This document shows positions 16,720 to 26,344 of a DNA stretch of 63,164 bases, piece by piece. The notes beneath the pieces are model-generated. The model saw only the letters and a list, made by a program, of their open reading frames with translations, was not told where the DNA came from and searched no databases. Position 1 is the stretch's first letter. Every line of letters begins with the position of its first letter. This DNA comes from Verrucomicrobiota bacterium (GTDB lineage: Bacteria; Verrucomicrobiota; Verrucomicrobiia; Limisphaerales; UBA9464), in contig JAFLEF010000045.1 in NCBI GenBank assembly GCA_017309115.1, positions 1 to 63,164 on the forward strand, written 5' to 3'. The translations under genes and the position numbers were made by a program.

Positions 16720-18336
16720 TCAACGCCGGACAAATCCGACGTTCGCCCAGTCGGCAAAATCCTCGCGGGATCCATCGCCGGCATCCTGGGCCACCACGGT
16801 CAGCAACTTGGCGCCTTCCGGGATGGCTACGTCGAATCGCCAGGCCGGGAACAGAACCTTCATGACCGGGCTCGCGGCCACCTCGCGGCCATCGATGAAC
16901 ACTTTGAAGTTCACGCTGGGATACTTCGCCAGATTGGACCCGTTGCTGACCGCCACCACGTGTTCGTCCACTCCAGCAAGTCCGACGAAGCGACCATACT
17001 CCGGTTTCAGCTCGTAGCTCAGCGCACACGGCGCGTGCACGCCCAGGCCGCGCTCGTACTTCTGACGGTTGATCCGTAGTTCGTGCGCCAAATTGGAACG
17101 ATCCTTTTGCGGCGCCTGGGTGTTACCGGAGTATCGGACCGTGCCGCCATAGGTGTGACCGAATCCCACACTGCGAACGGGCTTCAGGTCGCCGAGCTGA
17201 ATCTCCGGCAGAGGCGGAAGCGCACCCAACCGATAGAACGCGCCTTCCGACTCCAGGGCGACCCGCTGATTCCCCCGGAACGCCGCGGTCCGCACCCGGG
17301 TTGTATTCGCCACTTCAAAAGGTCCGGCGTAGAGCGGGGACGACGGCGTCGGCTCGGAGCCGTCCAAGGTGTAGCGAATCTGGGCGCCCGGCTGACGCGG
17401 AGCCGTGAGGGTCACGATGACCGGCTGCTCGAACAGATGCGGGCGAGCCAGCGTTCCCCACGGCGTGATGCGCACCGGATCCAGAACCCAGGAAGGATCC
17501 CACTTGCCCCACCGCGTGAGGTCGCGCTCGAAGTCGATGGTCGGCGACAAGTGCTTTTCGAAATGCTCCACCACCTGCTCGGTGTTCAGATCCGGAGTGA
17601 AGCCCCGGGCCGGATCGTATCCCGGGTGGGCATCGGTCAGATCCCGCGCGAGCACGCACTTCAGTCCCGCCGACTTCATGGCCCGCAATCCCATGGGTTT
17701 TCCGAGCAGACACACCTGCGTGTGAAATCCCACGTAGATCAGGTGGGTCAACTGACGTTGCTGGCACACCGCGTACACCTCCTGCTGCGTGTCGGGCATG
17801 TAGTCATCGGCGCCAATTCGGAGTCCGGGATGCATCCCGTCCCAACCATAGTTGACCGCGCACCGTTCCCGACCGCAGGCGCAGCCACCGGCATCCGGCA
17901 CTGGCGGACAGGTCACCTCTTCGACTTTGGGGACCGTCGTTGAGGGCAATGAAAAAATGCGCTCTCGCTGCGGGAAGCCGGCGTAGTTCTCCACCACATC
18001 ACTCGGGCAAAGCATCACGGTCATGCCCAATTCCCGGGCACCTTCGAGCGCCCGATTGATCCGGGGCACCAAGGCATCCACCCGCATCGTGGCCGTTTTG
18101 CACCAATGGAAATTCCAGACGTCCACGGCGATCACGCCGACCCGGCGCGGATCGACCTTTTCCCGCGTGATCCGAATCTCACCGGACACCGGATCCCGCG
18201 ATTGGAGCGTCAACTCTACTTCGGCCGCCGCCGCGCCCACCATCAGGAGCCCCCAAGCGAGCCACCCCCAAGCGAAGGACCCAATTAAATCACACCCACG
18301 ACGCCTGTGCGAACGTTCGGCACCCATGCCGTGCAT
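16720..18336 (-). CDS. Secreted isochorismatase-like hydrolase with chitobiase-C-like and NPCBM domains
   Basis: A 538-residue protein with a signal segment (WGWLAWGLLMVGAAAAEV). Residues about 60-270 form a cysteine-hydrolase (isochorismatase-like) domain with VIAVDVWNFHWC and nucleophile candidate Cys in YVGFHTQVCLLG. Next is a chitobiase/hexosaminidase-C-like segment (IRYTLDGSEPTPSSPLYAGP). The C-terminal about 150 residues match NPCBM-type carbohydrate binding (GLGVHAPCALSYEL; FVGLAGVDEHV; VNFKVFIDGREV; DAGDGSREDFADWANVGF). This order, hydrolase plus glycan-binding modules, occurs in Planctomycetes/Verrucomicrobia secretomes. Substrate not predictable; a glycan-linked amide is possible. 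Convergent with the lipoprotein gene. Confidence 0.85.
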   Translation of the reverse strand: MHGMGAERSHRRRGCDLIGSFAWGWLAWGLLMVGAAAAEVELTLQSRDPVSGEIRITREKVDPRRVGVIAVDVWNFHWCKTATMRVDALVPRINRALEGARELGMTVMLCPSDVVENYAGFPQRERIFSLPSTTVPKVEEVTCPPVPDAGGCACGRERCAVNYGWDGMHPGLRIGADDYMPDTQQEVYAVCQQRQLTHLIYVGFHTQVCLLGKPMGLRAMKSAGLKCVLARDLTDAHPGYDPARGFTPDLNTEQVVEHFEKHLSPTIDFERDLTRWGKWDPSWVLDPVRITPWGTLARPHLFEQPVIVTLTAPRQPGAQIRYTLDGSEPTPSSPLYAGPFEVANTTRVRTAAFRGNQRVALESEGAFYRLGALPPLPEIQLGDLKPVRSVGFGHTYGGTVRYSGNTQAPQKDRSNLAHELRINRQKYERGLGVHAPCALSYELKPEYGRFVGLAGVDEHVVAVSNGSNLAKYPSVNFKVFIDGREVAASPVMKVLFPAWRFDVAIPEGAKLLTVVAQDAGDGSREDFADWANVGFVRR

Positions 18337-18466
18337 CGTAGAATCCCCCGCCCAGAAAGAACCGAAAAATCCTGCTTCTTCCCGCTACGGCTATTTTTCT
18401 GAATGAAACCGGGTAACCAAAAGGTGGCAACTCCTGCGTTTGACGAAGCTCTCCCAGCTGACCGAG

Positions 18467-19690
18467 ATGACCGATCCGAACTCCTGGTCTCCAAACCAAA
18501 CGGGGAACAGAAAATCTCCTGCCGCCGCGAGAGAATGGGGCTATGGTCTGTACGTGTCGTTTCTGCTTCAGCACAGCGAACTGGCGCCTCTCGCCAGCAA
18601 GGTGATCGCCGGGGAACGCCTCTCGGAATCGGAGGCTCTCCAGTTGTTCGAGACCCGGGATCTCAACGCGCTGGGATCCCTCGCCGATCTCGCCAATCAA
18701 CGGCGCAATGGCAACCGGGCCTCGTACATCATCAACCGGTACCTCAACTACTCCAACTACTGCATTTTGAGCTGCCAGTTCTGCGCCTTCAGCCGCAAAC
18801 GACGCGACGCCGACGGATTCGAACTCACGGCCGAACAAATGGTGGTCAAAGCCCGGGAAGCCCTGGCCCTCGGCATCACGGAACTCCACATCGTCGGCGG
18901 ACTCCATCCTACCCTGCCCTTCAGCTACTACACCGGCTTTCTGAAGTCCCTGAAGGCCCTCGACTCACGCCTTCAACTGAAGTGCTTCACCGCCATTGAA
19001 ATCCTGCACCTGGCGTGGCTCGCCAAGAAATCCGTCCGCGACACCCTGAGCGAACTCCGCGACGCCGGTCTCGAATCCCTCACGGGTGGCGGAGCCGAAA
19101 TCTTCCGCAAGGAAGTCCGCTCCCAGATCGCTCGCGGCAAGGAGTCCGCCGAGGAATATCTGGACGTGCACCGGACCTGGCATTCCCTCGGCGGCCGCAG
19201 CACCTGCACCATGTTGTATGGCCACGTGGAATCTCTCGCCGACCGGGTTCATCACCTGAGCCTGCTTCGGAAGCTACAGGACGAAACCCACGGCTTCACC
19301 GGGTTCATTCCCCTGCCCTACCAACCCGACAACAACGGCATCCCAGTGGAACACGCTCCCACCGGATTCGATCAGCTGCGGACCCTGGCGGTGGCCCGGT
19401 TGTTCTTGGACAACTTCGATCATCTCACCGCCTACTGGGTCGGCATGGGTCTGAAGATGGCCCAAGTCGCCTTGAGCTACGGCGCCGATGACCTGCACGG
19501 CACCATTGTGGAAGAACACATTTTCCACATGGCCGGCGCCCAATCGCCCCAACTGCAAACCGAACGGGACTTGGTGAAGGCGATTCGCGAGGCCGGCCGG
19601 ATTCCCGTTCAACGCAACACCTTCTACGAACCCATTCGCATTTGGGGCGATTCCGAGACCGTGGGATCCGGCGCTCCCGTACCGGCCTAG
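18467..19690 (+). CDS. mqnE: Aminofutalosine synthase MqnE (radical SAM, menaquinone pathway)
   Basis: About 407 residues from ATG 18467; a TTG at 18440 is an alternative. The radical-SAM cluster motif is CILSCQFC (C-x3-C-x2-C). Family hallmarks include ELHIVGGLHP, the GGGAEIF segment and FIPLPYQPDNN. MqnE joins 3-enolpyruvylbenzoate carbon to SAM-derived adenosine in the futalosine route to menaquinone. The sister enzyme MqnC shares the fold, but GGLHP and GGGAEIF favour MqnE. Other mqn genes are not in this window, so the pathway is dispersed. The gene is followed by a small ORF and mnmE on the same strand. Confidence 0.85.
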   Translation: MTDPNSWSPNQTGNRKSPAAAREWGYGLYVSFLLQHSELAPLASKVIAGERLSESEALQLFETRDLNALGSLADLANQRRNGNRASYIINRYLNYSNYCILSCQFCAFSRKRRDADGFELTAEQMVVKAREALALGITELHIVGGLHPTLPFSYYTGFLKSLKALDSRLQLKCFTAIEILHLAWLAKKSVRDTLSELRDAGLESLTGGGAEIFRKEVRSQIARGKESAEEYLDVHRTWHSLGGRSTCTMLYGHVESLADRVHHLSLLRKLQDETHGFTGFIPLPYQPDNNGIPVEHAPTGFDQLRTLAVARLFLDNFDHLTAYWVGMGLKMAQVALSYGADDLHGTIVEEHIFHMAGAQSPQLQTERDLVKAIREAGRIPVQRNTFYEPIRIWGDSETVGSGAPVPA

Positions 19691-19750
19691 CTCCGGGCCG
19701 CGTTCCTCCGCTCGCTTGGTTTTTGAGCCGGTTCCCGCTATGCCTCCCAC

Positions 19751-20017
19751 GTGACTGAAACGGAGCAACGCCTTTTGGAACAGCTGCGGGAATTGGAGGC
19801 CGACGTGGCGCGTCAGCCCCGGCCCGATCTGCGGCCGCGCTTGGTGGAATTGGATCGGCTCACCCGCGCGCTGCCCACGGAAGCCGATCCGGAATTGCGC
19901 CACTTCCTGCAGCGCCGGAGTTACGAAAAAGCCCGGTTGTTTCTGGAGAATCGGGCGAACGAGATTCCGCGGGTCGGTTGCACTCGCACTCAGGATTCAC
20001 CCCCCGCCAGCCGGTGA
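19751..20017 (+). CDS. Small hypothetical protein coupled to mnmE
   Basis: 88 residues from a GTG start at 19751 (VTETEQRLLEQLRELEADVAR). Charged, helical, without membrane segment. Residues such as LRHFLQRRSYEKARLFLEN look like a coiled-coil or helical hairpin. Its TGA overlaps a GTG start of mnmE (GTGA at 20014-20017), which suggests translational coupling. Not recognised; similar short helical proteins precede other genes in this phylum, but no function is inferred. Confidence 0.6.
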   Translation: MTETEQRLLEQLRELEADVARQPRPDLRPRLVELDRLTRALPTEADPELRHFLQRRSYEKARLFLENRANEIPRVGCTRTQDSPPASR

Positions 20018-21393
20018 ATCTCGGACCGTCACCAGAAGACACCATCGCCGCCGTGGCCACTCCGCTGGGTGAAGGCGGGCTCGCCGTGGTGCGTATCTCC
20101 GGCCGCCAGGCACTGGCGATTGCCGATCAGGTGTTCCGACCGGCCGGATCGCGCTCGGTGGTTCCCTCCGCCGCGCCCAGTCACACCGTTCACTACGGCT
20201 TCCTGGCGCCCCAGGGAGTTCGGGTGGACGAAGTTCTGCTGACCGTTCTGCGGGCGCCCCGGACCTACACCCGGGAGGACACCGTGGAAATCTCCTGCCA
20301 CGGCGGCGTGGTCGTCACCCGCCAAGTCCTCGAAGCGGTGTTGGCCGCCGGTGCCCGGTTGGCTGAACCCGGGGAATTCACCCAACGGGCCTTTCTCAAT
20401 GGTCGGATTGATCTGACCCAAGCCGAAGCGGTGGCCGACCTCATTCATGCTCGCACCCGCTTGGCCGCCTCGGCCGCCCTCGAACAACTGGGGGGACGTC
20501 TGTCGCAACGGGTGCGGGCCATCCGAGAAGACCTGGTCAACCTGCTCGCACATCTGGAAGCCCACATCGATTTCCCGGACGAGGACATTGCCCCCGACAC
20601 CCACGACCGGATGCTGCATCGGCTGGAGGCTGCCGCCACGTCCCTCCAATCCCTCCGCGCCACAGCCCGGGACGGACGCATCCTGCGCCGAGGCATCCGG
20701 GTGGCTATCCTAGGCCGACCCAACGCCGGCAAATCGTCGTTGCTCAACCTCCTGTTGGGCCACGAACGCGCCATTGTTTCCGCCCAACCCGGCACCACTC
20801 GCGACACCTTGGAGGAAACGGCGGACATTCGGGGAATCCCGGTGGTGTTTGTGGATACGGCCGGATTGCGGGAAACAGTGGACGACATTGAAGCCGAGGG
20901 AGTCCGCCGCAGTCGCTTGGCCGGGGAGTCCGCCGAACTGATCCTTCACGTGGTCGACGGCTCGGAGCCGATGCATCCCGACGACGCCGCCTTGCGGGAC
21001 GAATGGGCGCAACGTCCCGTGCTCCGGGTGCGGAACAAATGTGATTTGCCGCCGCAACTGAAACCCGCGGACTTCCCCGACGCGATTTCTCTCAGCACCA
21101 CCACCGGCGAAGGCTTGGAGGCCCTCAAGGATTCCCTCGAACGGCTGGTTTGGTCTGGCGGCGTGGTGGCGGAGAATCTCCCGGTCGCGGTGAACGCCCG
21201 TCAGGCCGATGCATTGGCGCGCGGCGAAGCGGGCGTGCGGCGGGCGGAAGCCGCGCTGCGGTCTCAGGCGTCACTGGAGTGGGTCGCCCTCGACCTGCGC
21301 ATCGCCCTGGGAGCCATCGGCGAGATTGTCGGCCAAACCACCACCGACGACCTGTTGGACTCCATTTTCCGGCAGTTCTGTCTGGGGAAGTGA
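20014..21393 (+). CDS. mnmE: tRNA modification GTPase MnmE
   Basis: 459 residues from GTG 20014; a TTG at 19978 would add twelve residues. The N-terminal tetrahydrofolate-binding domain begins EDTIAAVATPLGEGGLAVVR, and SCHGGVVVTRQVLEAVLAAGAR is typical. The G domain shows G1 GRPNAGKSS, G3 DTAGLRE and G4 NKCDL. The C-terminal CLGK equals the conserved C-[ILV]-G-K end whose Cys is catalytic. With MnmG it installs the 5-carboxymethylaminomethyl group on U34 of certain tRNAs. MnmG is not in this window. Length fits the family. Confidence 0.97.
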   Translation: MNLGPSPEDTIAAVATPLGEGGLAVVRISGRQALAIADQVFRPAGSRSVVPSAAPSHTVHYGFLAPQGVRVDEVLLTVLRAPRTYTREDTVEISCHGGVVVTRQVLEAVLAAGARLAEPGEFTQRAFLNGRIDLTQAEAVADLIHARTRLAASAALEQLGGRLSQRVRAIREDLVNLLAHLEAHIDFPDEDIAPDTHDRMLHRLEAAATSLQSLRATARDGRILRRGIRVAILGRPNAGKSSLLNLLLGHERAIVSAQPGTTRDTLEETADIRGIPVVFVDTAGLRETVDDIEAEGVRRSRLAGESAELILHVVDGSEPMHPDDAALRDEWAQRPVLRVRNKCDLPPQLKPADFPDAISLSTTTGEGLEALKDSLERLVWSGGVVAENLPVAVNARQADALARGEAGVRRAEAALRSQASLEWVALDLRIALGAIGEIVGQTTTDDLLDSIFRQFCLGK

Positions 21394-21422
21394 CCGGAGC
21401 AGGCTGAAGTCGTTCGGGCAGC

Positions 21423-21458
21423 AAAAAGCCCGAATCACTCTTCCGAGGGATCCGGGCT
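21423..21458 (-). terminator. Intrinsic terminator after the ferredoxin gene
   Basis: On the minus strand AGCCCGGATC pairs with GATTCGGGCT (one G-T pair) and is followed by TTTTT. It lies 22 bp past the ferredoxin stop and, being symmetrical, may also end mnmE transcription from the other side. Confidence 0.75.
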
Positions 21459-21479
21459 GAAATTGGAAGCCGGGAGCGA

Positions 21480-21713
21480 CTAGGCGCCGCCGTTGCCGAT
21501 CGCCTCGACCGGGCAGCCTTCCATGGCTTCCTTGCAGGCGGATTCTTCTTCCGGCGTTTCCGGCTGCTTTTTAACGTAGCTGTAGCCGCCGTCTTCCCAG
21601 CGAGTGAAATTGTTGGGAGCCGTTTCGCGGCACAGGTCGCAATCGATGCACTGGTTGTCGACGAAGTAACGACCAGTGACGTTTTCAGGATACTTATTGG
21701 CGATGTCGGCCAT
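21480..21713 (-). CDS. Single-cluster [4Fe-4S] ferredoxin
   Basis: 77 residues from ATG 21713 (MADIANKYPENV). The cluster ligands are in CIDCDLC (C-x2-C-x2-C) plus the fourth Cys in EGCPVEAIG. Residues FTRWEDGGYSYVKKQP match the small acidic ferredoxins that are widespread in Verrucomicrobiota and related phyla. Soluble electron carrier. An open frame continues to 21809 but lacks natural sequence. Convergent with mnmE, divergent from the FG-GAP gene. Confidence 0.9.
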   Translation of the reverse strand: MADIANKYPENVTGRYFVDNQCIDCDLCRETAPNNFTRWEDGGYSYVKKQPETPEEESACKEAMEGCPVEAIGNGGA

Positions 21714-21868
21714 GGAGCGAGTCAGTTGAGATTCAAAAACCGAGCGAATCTTTGGTCCGGTCGGCTCAAGCGGCAAGCGGCATTTTCGGAAACGTGCTTT
21801 GGAAACCACTTTTCACGACTTGAGATTGACCCTCGGGCTCAACTTTCGTTGTCTGTGGTGTCCCCTGC

Positions 21869-24800
21869 ATGCGCTCTGCTCTCCCGCTGGCACTGCTGGT
21901 CTCTATTAGCCTGCTTGAATCGCCACTTCAGGCACTTAACTGGTCATCCCATCCCGGATTCCGCCAGGCTCCCCTGTCGGTGCCACCCGGAAATCGGGTT
22001 GGCTTCACCTCGCTGTCGGCCGCGTCCCTGGGAATTGATTTCCAAAATTCCCTGTCCCCGGAACGCGCCCGCCTGTTCCAGAACCTGATGAACGGATCCG
22101 GCGTGGCCGCCGCCGACGTGGATGGTGATGGCCTCGTGGACCTCTATTTCTGCCACAAACAAGCCCCCAATCAGCTGTATCGCAATCTGGGAGGCGGCCA
22201 GTTCACCAACATCACGGTCCAAGCCGGTGTCGGCTGCACCAACCAAACGTCCGTTGGGGCCGTGTTTGCCGACGTCAATGGCGATGGCTCCCAAGACTTG
22301 TTGGTCTCGGCCTTCGGCGGTCCCAACGCCCTGCTGCTCAACAACGGCCAAGGTCGGTTCACCGATGTGACAGTAGCGTCAGGAATCAGTGGCAAATCGG
22401 GAGCAACCTCCCTCGCGCTGGGGGATGTGGACAGCGATGGCGACCTGGATCTCTACCTCTGCAACTTCGCTGTTCAGGCCGTCCTGCGCGACGGCGGCGT
22501 CATCTCCACCCGCATGGTCAACGGCCAACCCCAGGTCACTGGACGCTTCGCCAATCGCCTCAAAATCATTGATGGCATCCTCTTCGAGTTCGGTGATCCG
22601 GACACGTTCCTGCTGAACGACGGAACCGGACGCTTCACCCAGGTGACTTGGGAAAAGGCGTTCCTTGATCGGGAGGGTAAGCCTCATCCCGCCCCGTGGG
22701 ACCTCGGCCTCGCCGTGCAACTCCGGGACGTCAATGGCGACGGCTTCCAGGACCTGTACGTCTGCAATGATTTCCAAACCCCGGACCGGCTGTGGTTGGG
22801 AAATGGCCGGGGACAGTTTCAAGAGACCGCGCAGTTTTCGCTCCGGAACATGAGCCTCGCCTCGATGGGGGTGGACTTTGCCGACCTCGATCGCGACGGC
22901 CGCTACGACTTCTGCACGGTCGAGATGTTGAATCGTGACCTGCGTCAGCACCTCCGCACCTCCAGCGGCCGAGCCCCGCTCCAACGTCATCCCGGGCTGG
23001 GCGAAGAACGGGAGGAATTCCCCCGCAATTGTCTCTACTGGAACCGCGGTGATGGAACCTACGCCGAGATTGCCTCTTTCGCCGGTGTAGCGGCTACCGG
23101 CTGGTCCTGGGTGCCCTTGTTTCTGGATGTCGATCTCGACGGCTGGGAAGACCTGTTGGTTTCCAATGGCCACGCCCACGACGTCAACGACCGCGACATC
23201 AACGAGCGAATCAAATCCCGACCCAACCAGAATGTTCAGGCCACCAAATCGGTCTTGAGCGAGTATCCCCGTCTGGACCCGCCTAAGTTCGCCTTCCGCA
23301 ATCGGCGCGACCTGACCTTTGAGGACGTCAGCCAGTCCTGGGGATTCAACTCCACGCGCATCGCCCACGGGATGATCTCGGCCGACTTGGACGACGATGG
23401 AGATTTGGACATCGTCGCCAATGCGATGGAGGGACCTCCGCTGATCTATCGCAACGACTCCTCCCAACCGCGGGTGGCGGTTCGACTCAAAGGGCGGTCG
23501 CCGAACACCGCCGGAATTGGCGCCGAGATCCGACTGCTCGGTGGTCCGGTGGAACAGCGTCAGATGATTCTCGCCGGGGGCCAGTATCTGTCCCACAGCC
23601 AGACGCAAAGAACCTTCGCCGCCAGCCCGGGAGACCAGACCCTCGAAGTCCGATGGGCCTCCGGTCGGATCAGTCGGATTCCCGGCGTCCAAGCGAACTA
23701 CCTATACGAAGTGGACGAAGCCGGCGCGACCGAACCGACCGCGCCGCCGGTCCCGGCCGCGAAGAAAACCTGGTTCACCGACGTCAGTTCGCGGCTGCGC
23801 CATGAACATCTCGAGAACGGTTTCGAGGACGCCGTGGTGCAACCACTGCTCCCGCGTCGCCAGAGTCAGTGGGGACCCGGAACGACTTGGTTCGACTTCA
23901 ATGGCGACCGGCACGACGACTTGATCGTGGGTTCCGGACGCGGCGGCCTTCCCTCGGTGTATTTGGGCGACGGGCGCGGCGGCTTTGCGGCGGCACCGGT
24001 GGCTGGCCCGAAACTTCCGGATGACCTGGGAGCCGTCGTCGGCTGGGTGGGACCTTCGGGGCGCGCCCTGATTGGTGCAGTGGCCAACTATGAAACGGGC
24101 GGCTTGGCCTCGGCTCCGGCGGCGCTGCAATGGACGTGGCAACCGCCGGAAGTAGTTCCCGGCAGTCCGTTGCCGGGAGGTGCAGCCAGCAGCGGTCCGC
24201 TGGCCTTGGGCGACGTGGACGGTGACGGAGACTTGGACCTGTTCGTCGGCGCCCGGGTCACGGTTCGCCGCTGGCCGGAGCCCGGTGGCTCGCGCTTCTT
24301 CCGCAACGAAAAAGGTACCTGGGTGCCTGAATCTACCGACCCGTGGAAGACGGTTGGCCCGGTCAGCGATGCCCTGATGGCGGATCTCGTGGGTGACGCT
24401 AAGCCGGAGCTGATCGTGGCCACGGAATTGGGCCCGATTCGGATCTTTTCCCGCACGGCTGAACGCTGGACCGAGCGAACCCAGGAGTTGGGTCTTGCCT
24501 CGCTCCTGGGCTGGTGGAACAGCGTGGCGGTTGGCGACTTTGATGGCGACGGACAGCTCGATCTGTTGGCCGGCAATCTGGGGCGCAACTCGGCCGCGGA
24601 AATCTGGGGTTCCGGTCAGGCCCGAATCCTCTTTGGTGAATTCGACGGCACCGGAACGGTGGGAGTGGTGGAAAGCGCCCAGCAGGGAGGCGTCCTGCAT
24701 CCGCTGCGGGATCGCAAGCTGTTGACGGCCGCCCTACCCGACCTCCCGAGCCGGTTCCCGCTACATTCGGCCTTCGCGACCAATGACGTCCGCACCTTGA

Positions 24801-25489
24801 TCGGCACTCCGGCAAAGCCCGTTCGCGAACTTCAGACGACTACCTTGGAATCGGTCCTTCTCCAACAACGACAGGGGGTCTTTGAATCCCACCCCCTTCC
24901 CCGCGAAGCCCAGTGGGCGCCGGCGTTCGGATTGGCTGTGGCCGACTATGATGGCGATGGATTTCAGGATGTGGTGCTGGCTCAGAATCTCTTCGCCGTT
25001 CATGCCGAGGACACCCGGCTCGACGCCGGACGCGGCCTACTGCTGCGCGGCGACGGACGCGGGGGTCTTGAGCCCATTCCCGGTCAAGACAGCGGTATCC
25101 GGATCTATGGCGAGCAACGAGGAGCAGCCGCCGGGGACTTCGATCAAGACGGCCGAGTCGATCTGGTCGTCAGCCAAAACGGCGCCGGCACCGTGCTTCT
25201 GCACAACGAACGAGCCACTCCCGGGCTCCGAGTCCGACTGATTGGGTCCCCGGGAAATCCGGAGGGCGTGGGCGCGGTGCTTCGTCCGCGGAGAGAAACC
25301 GGATTGGGTCCGGCCCAAACCGTGACCGCCGGGGGAGGTTACTGGTCGCAACCCAGCTCGGTACTGGTCATTGGCGGAAACCGGCCCACGGAAGTTGAGG
25401 TGCGCTGGCCGGATGGTCGGACGTCGCGAACTGCGGTTCCGTCGACCGGAATCGAACTCGAGATTCGGTGGTCTGACGGCCAGCCTTAA
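21869..25489 (+). CDS. Secreted FG-GAP/VCBS repeat protein with two ASPIC/UnbV domains
   Basis: 1206 residues. Signal peptide MRSALPLALLVSISLLESPLQA. Two similar halves follow. Each has beta-propeller FG-GAP/VCBS repeats with calcium-loop motifs (DVDGDGLVDLYF, DVDSDGDLDLYL, DVDGDGDLDLFV, DFDGDGQLDLLA) and ends with an ASPIC/UnbV module, at about residues 533-615 (GIGAEIRLLGG; AGGQYLSHSQ; VRWASGRISRIPG) and about 1116-1206 (GVGAVLRPR; AGGGYWSQPS; VRWPDGRTS). Such proteins are abundant in this phylum and likely bind glycans or calcium outside the cell. The doubled architecture suggests an old internal duplication. Convergent with the TPR gene, 19 bp apart. Confidence 0.9.
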   Translation: MRSALPLALLVSISLLESPLQALNWSSHPGFRQAPLSVPPGNRVGFTSLSAASLGIDFQNSLSPERARLFQNLMNGSGVAAADVDGDGLVDLYFCHKQAPNQLYRNLGGGQFTNITVQAGVGCTNQTSVGAVFADVNGDGSQDLLVSAFGGPNALLLNNGQGRFTDVTVASGISGKSGATSLALGDVDSDGDLDLYLCNFAVQAVLRDGGVISTRMVNGQPQVTGRFANRLKIIDGILFEFGDPDTFLLNDGTGRFTQVTWEKAFLDREGKPHPAPWDLGLAVQLRDVNGDGFQDLYVCNDFQTPDRLWLGNGRGQFQETAQFSLRNMSLASMGVDFADLDRDGRYDFCTVEMLNRDLRQHLRTSSGRAPLQRHPGLGEEREEFPRNCLYWNRGDGTYAEIASFAGVAATGWSWVPLFLDVDLDGWEDLLVSNGHAHDVNDRDINERIKSRPNQNVQATKSVLSEYPRLDPPKFAFRNRRDLTFEDVSQSWGFNSTRIAHGMISADLDDDGDLDIVANAMEGPPLIYRNDSSQPRVAVRLKGRSPNTAGIGAEIRLLGGPVEQRQMILAGGQYLSHSQTQRTFAASPGDQTLEVRWASGRISRIPGVQANYLYEVDEAGATEPTAPPVPAAKKTWFTDVSSRLRHEHLENGFEDAVVQPLLPRRQSQWGPGTTWFDFNGDRHDDLIVGSGRGGLPSVYLGDGRGGFAAAPVAGPKLPDDLGAVVGWVGPSGRALIGAVANYETGGLASAPAALQWTWQPPEVVPGSPLPGGAASSGPLALGDVDGDGDLDLFVGARVTVRRWPEPGGSRFFRNEKGTWVPESTDPWKTVGPVSDALMADLVGDAKPELIVATELGPIRIFSRTAERWTERTQELGLASLLGWWNSVAVGDFDGDGQLDLLAGNLGRNSAAEIWGSGQARILFGEFDGTGTVGVVESAQQGGVLHPLRDRKLLTAALPDLPSRFPLHSAFATNDVRTLIGTPAKPVRELQTTTLESVLLQQRQGVFESHPLPREAQWAPAFGLAVADYDGDGFQDVVLAQNLFAVHAEDTRLDAGRGLLLRGDGRGGLEPIPGQDSGIRIYGEQRGAAAGDFDQDGRVDLVVSQNGAGTVLLHNERATPGLRVRLIGSPGNPEGVGAVLRPRRETGLGPAQTVTAGGGYWSQPSSVLVIGGNRPTEVEVRWPDGRTSRTAVPSTGIELEIRWSDGQP

Positions 25490-25508
25490 GCCCATCGGGC
25501 TGGGGGGA

Positions 25509-26294
25509 TCAAAAGCCGCGGGCTTGGCGGATTTGCCGGGCTTTCTGCAGTTGCGCCTGGGCGGGCGCCAGATTGGGCGACAATCGAACCGCCGCTTCCA
25601 ACGCCAGAATCGCTTCGTCCAAACGTCCGGCCACCAGTTGGGACCGACCCAAATTGAACCAGGCTTCGGCGAAGTCCGGATTCAACTGCACCGCCCGGGC
25701 GAAATAAGGAATCGCATTGGTCACCTGCCCGGCGCTCGCCAAGGCGGTTCCCAGATTATTCTGACTGCGACTGTTGGCGGGATCGGCGGCGATGGCGGCT
25801 TCCAGATGCCGGAGCGCGTCGTCGAACCGTTTCATCCGGACATACAGATTCCCGAGGTTGCTATGCGCTTCGGCGTACGTCGGCAACAGCTTCAGCGCAG
25901 CCTCGTACTGCGCGATGGCCTCATTGGTGCGACCGGTTCGGCCGTACAGGAAGCCCAGATTGAAGTGCACTTCCTCGTTGTCAGGAGACTTTTTCAAAAG
26001 GGCCAGATAGGCCGCCTCCGCCTCCTGTGTTCGACCGCTGCCGGCGAGTTCGTCTGCCGCCAGGAGTTCCTCGGCGCGCGCCCCTTCTTCGTCGGCGCTC
26101 ATGGGTAGCGGGGTCACGCCATCGCCCGACGAAGGCGTCAGGGAAACGGAAGAGGACGGACTCTTTTCCGTCGGGGTCGCTGGGGAACGAGACTCCGTTG
26201 GCGGAACCGATTCCTGACGACAGCCCCACGCCGACCCGACCAAGATCAGGAGTAGGAGCCAAAAACGTCCGGGAAGATGCACGGAGCGGACCAT
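25509..26294 (-). CDS. TPR-repeat lipoprotein
   Basis: About 261 residues from ATG 26294. The signal peptide FWLLLLILVGSAWGC ends in a probable lipobox Cys. A Ser/Pro/Thr linker follows, then at least five tetratricopeptide repeats (EAEAAYLALLKKSPDNEEVH, EAIAQYEAALKLLPTYAEAH, DALRHLEAAIAADPANSR, NAIPYFARAVQLNPDFAE, EAILALEAAVRLSPNLAP). Probably a periplasmic scaffold. The gene is divergent from thiD, with a candidate structured RNA in between. Confidence 0.85.
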   Translation of the reverse strand: MVRSVHLPGRFWLLLLILVGSAWGCRQESVPPTESRSPATPTEKSPSSSVSLTPSSGDGVTPLPMSADEEGARAEELLAADELAGSGRTQEAEAAYLALLKKSPDNEEVHFNLGFLYGRTGRTNEAIAQYEAALKLLPTYAEAHSNLGNLYVRMKRFDDALRHLEAAIAADPANSRSQNNLGTALASAGQVTNAIPYFARAVQLNPDFAEAWFNLGRSQLVAGRLDEAILALEAAVRLSPNLAPAQAQLQKARQIRQARGF

Positions 26295-26344
26295 AGCGGG
26301 TAAAACCAGGAGTTGACCAGTGGTCACCGACAGCGGGTTAGATC

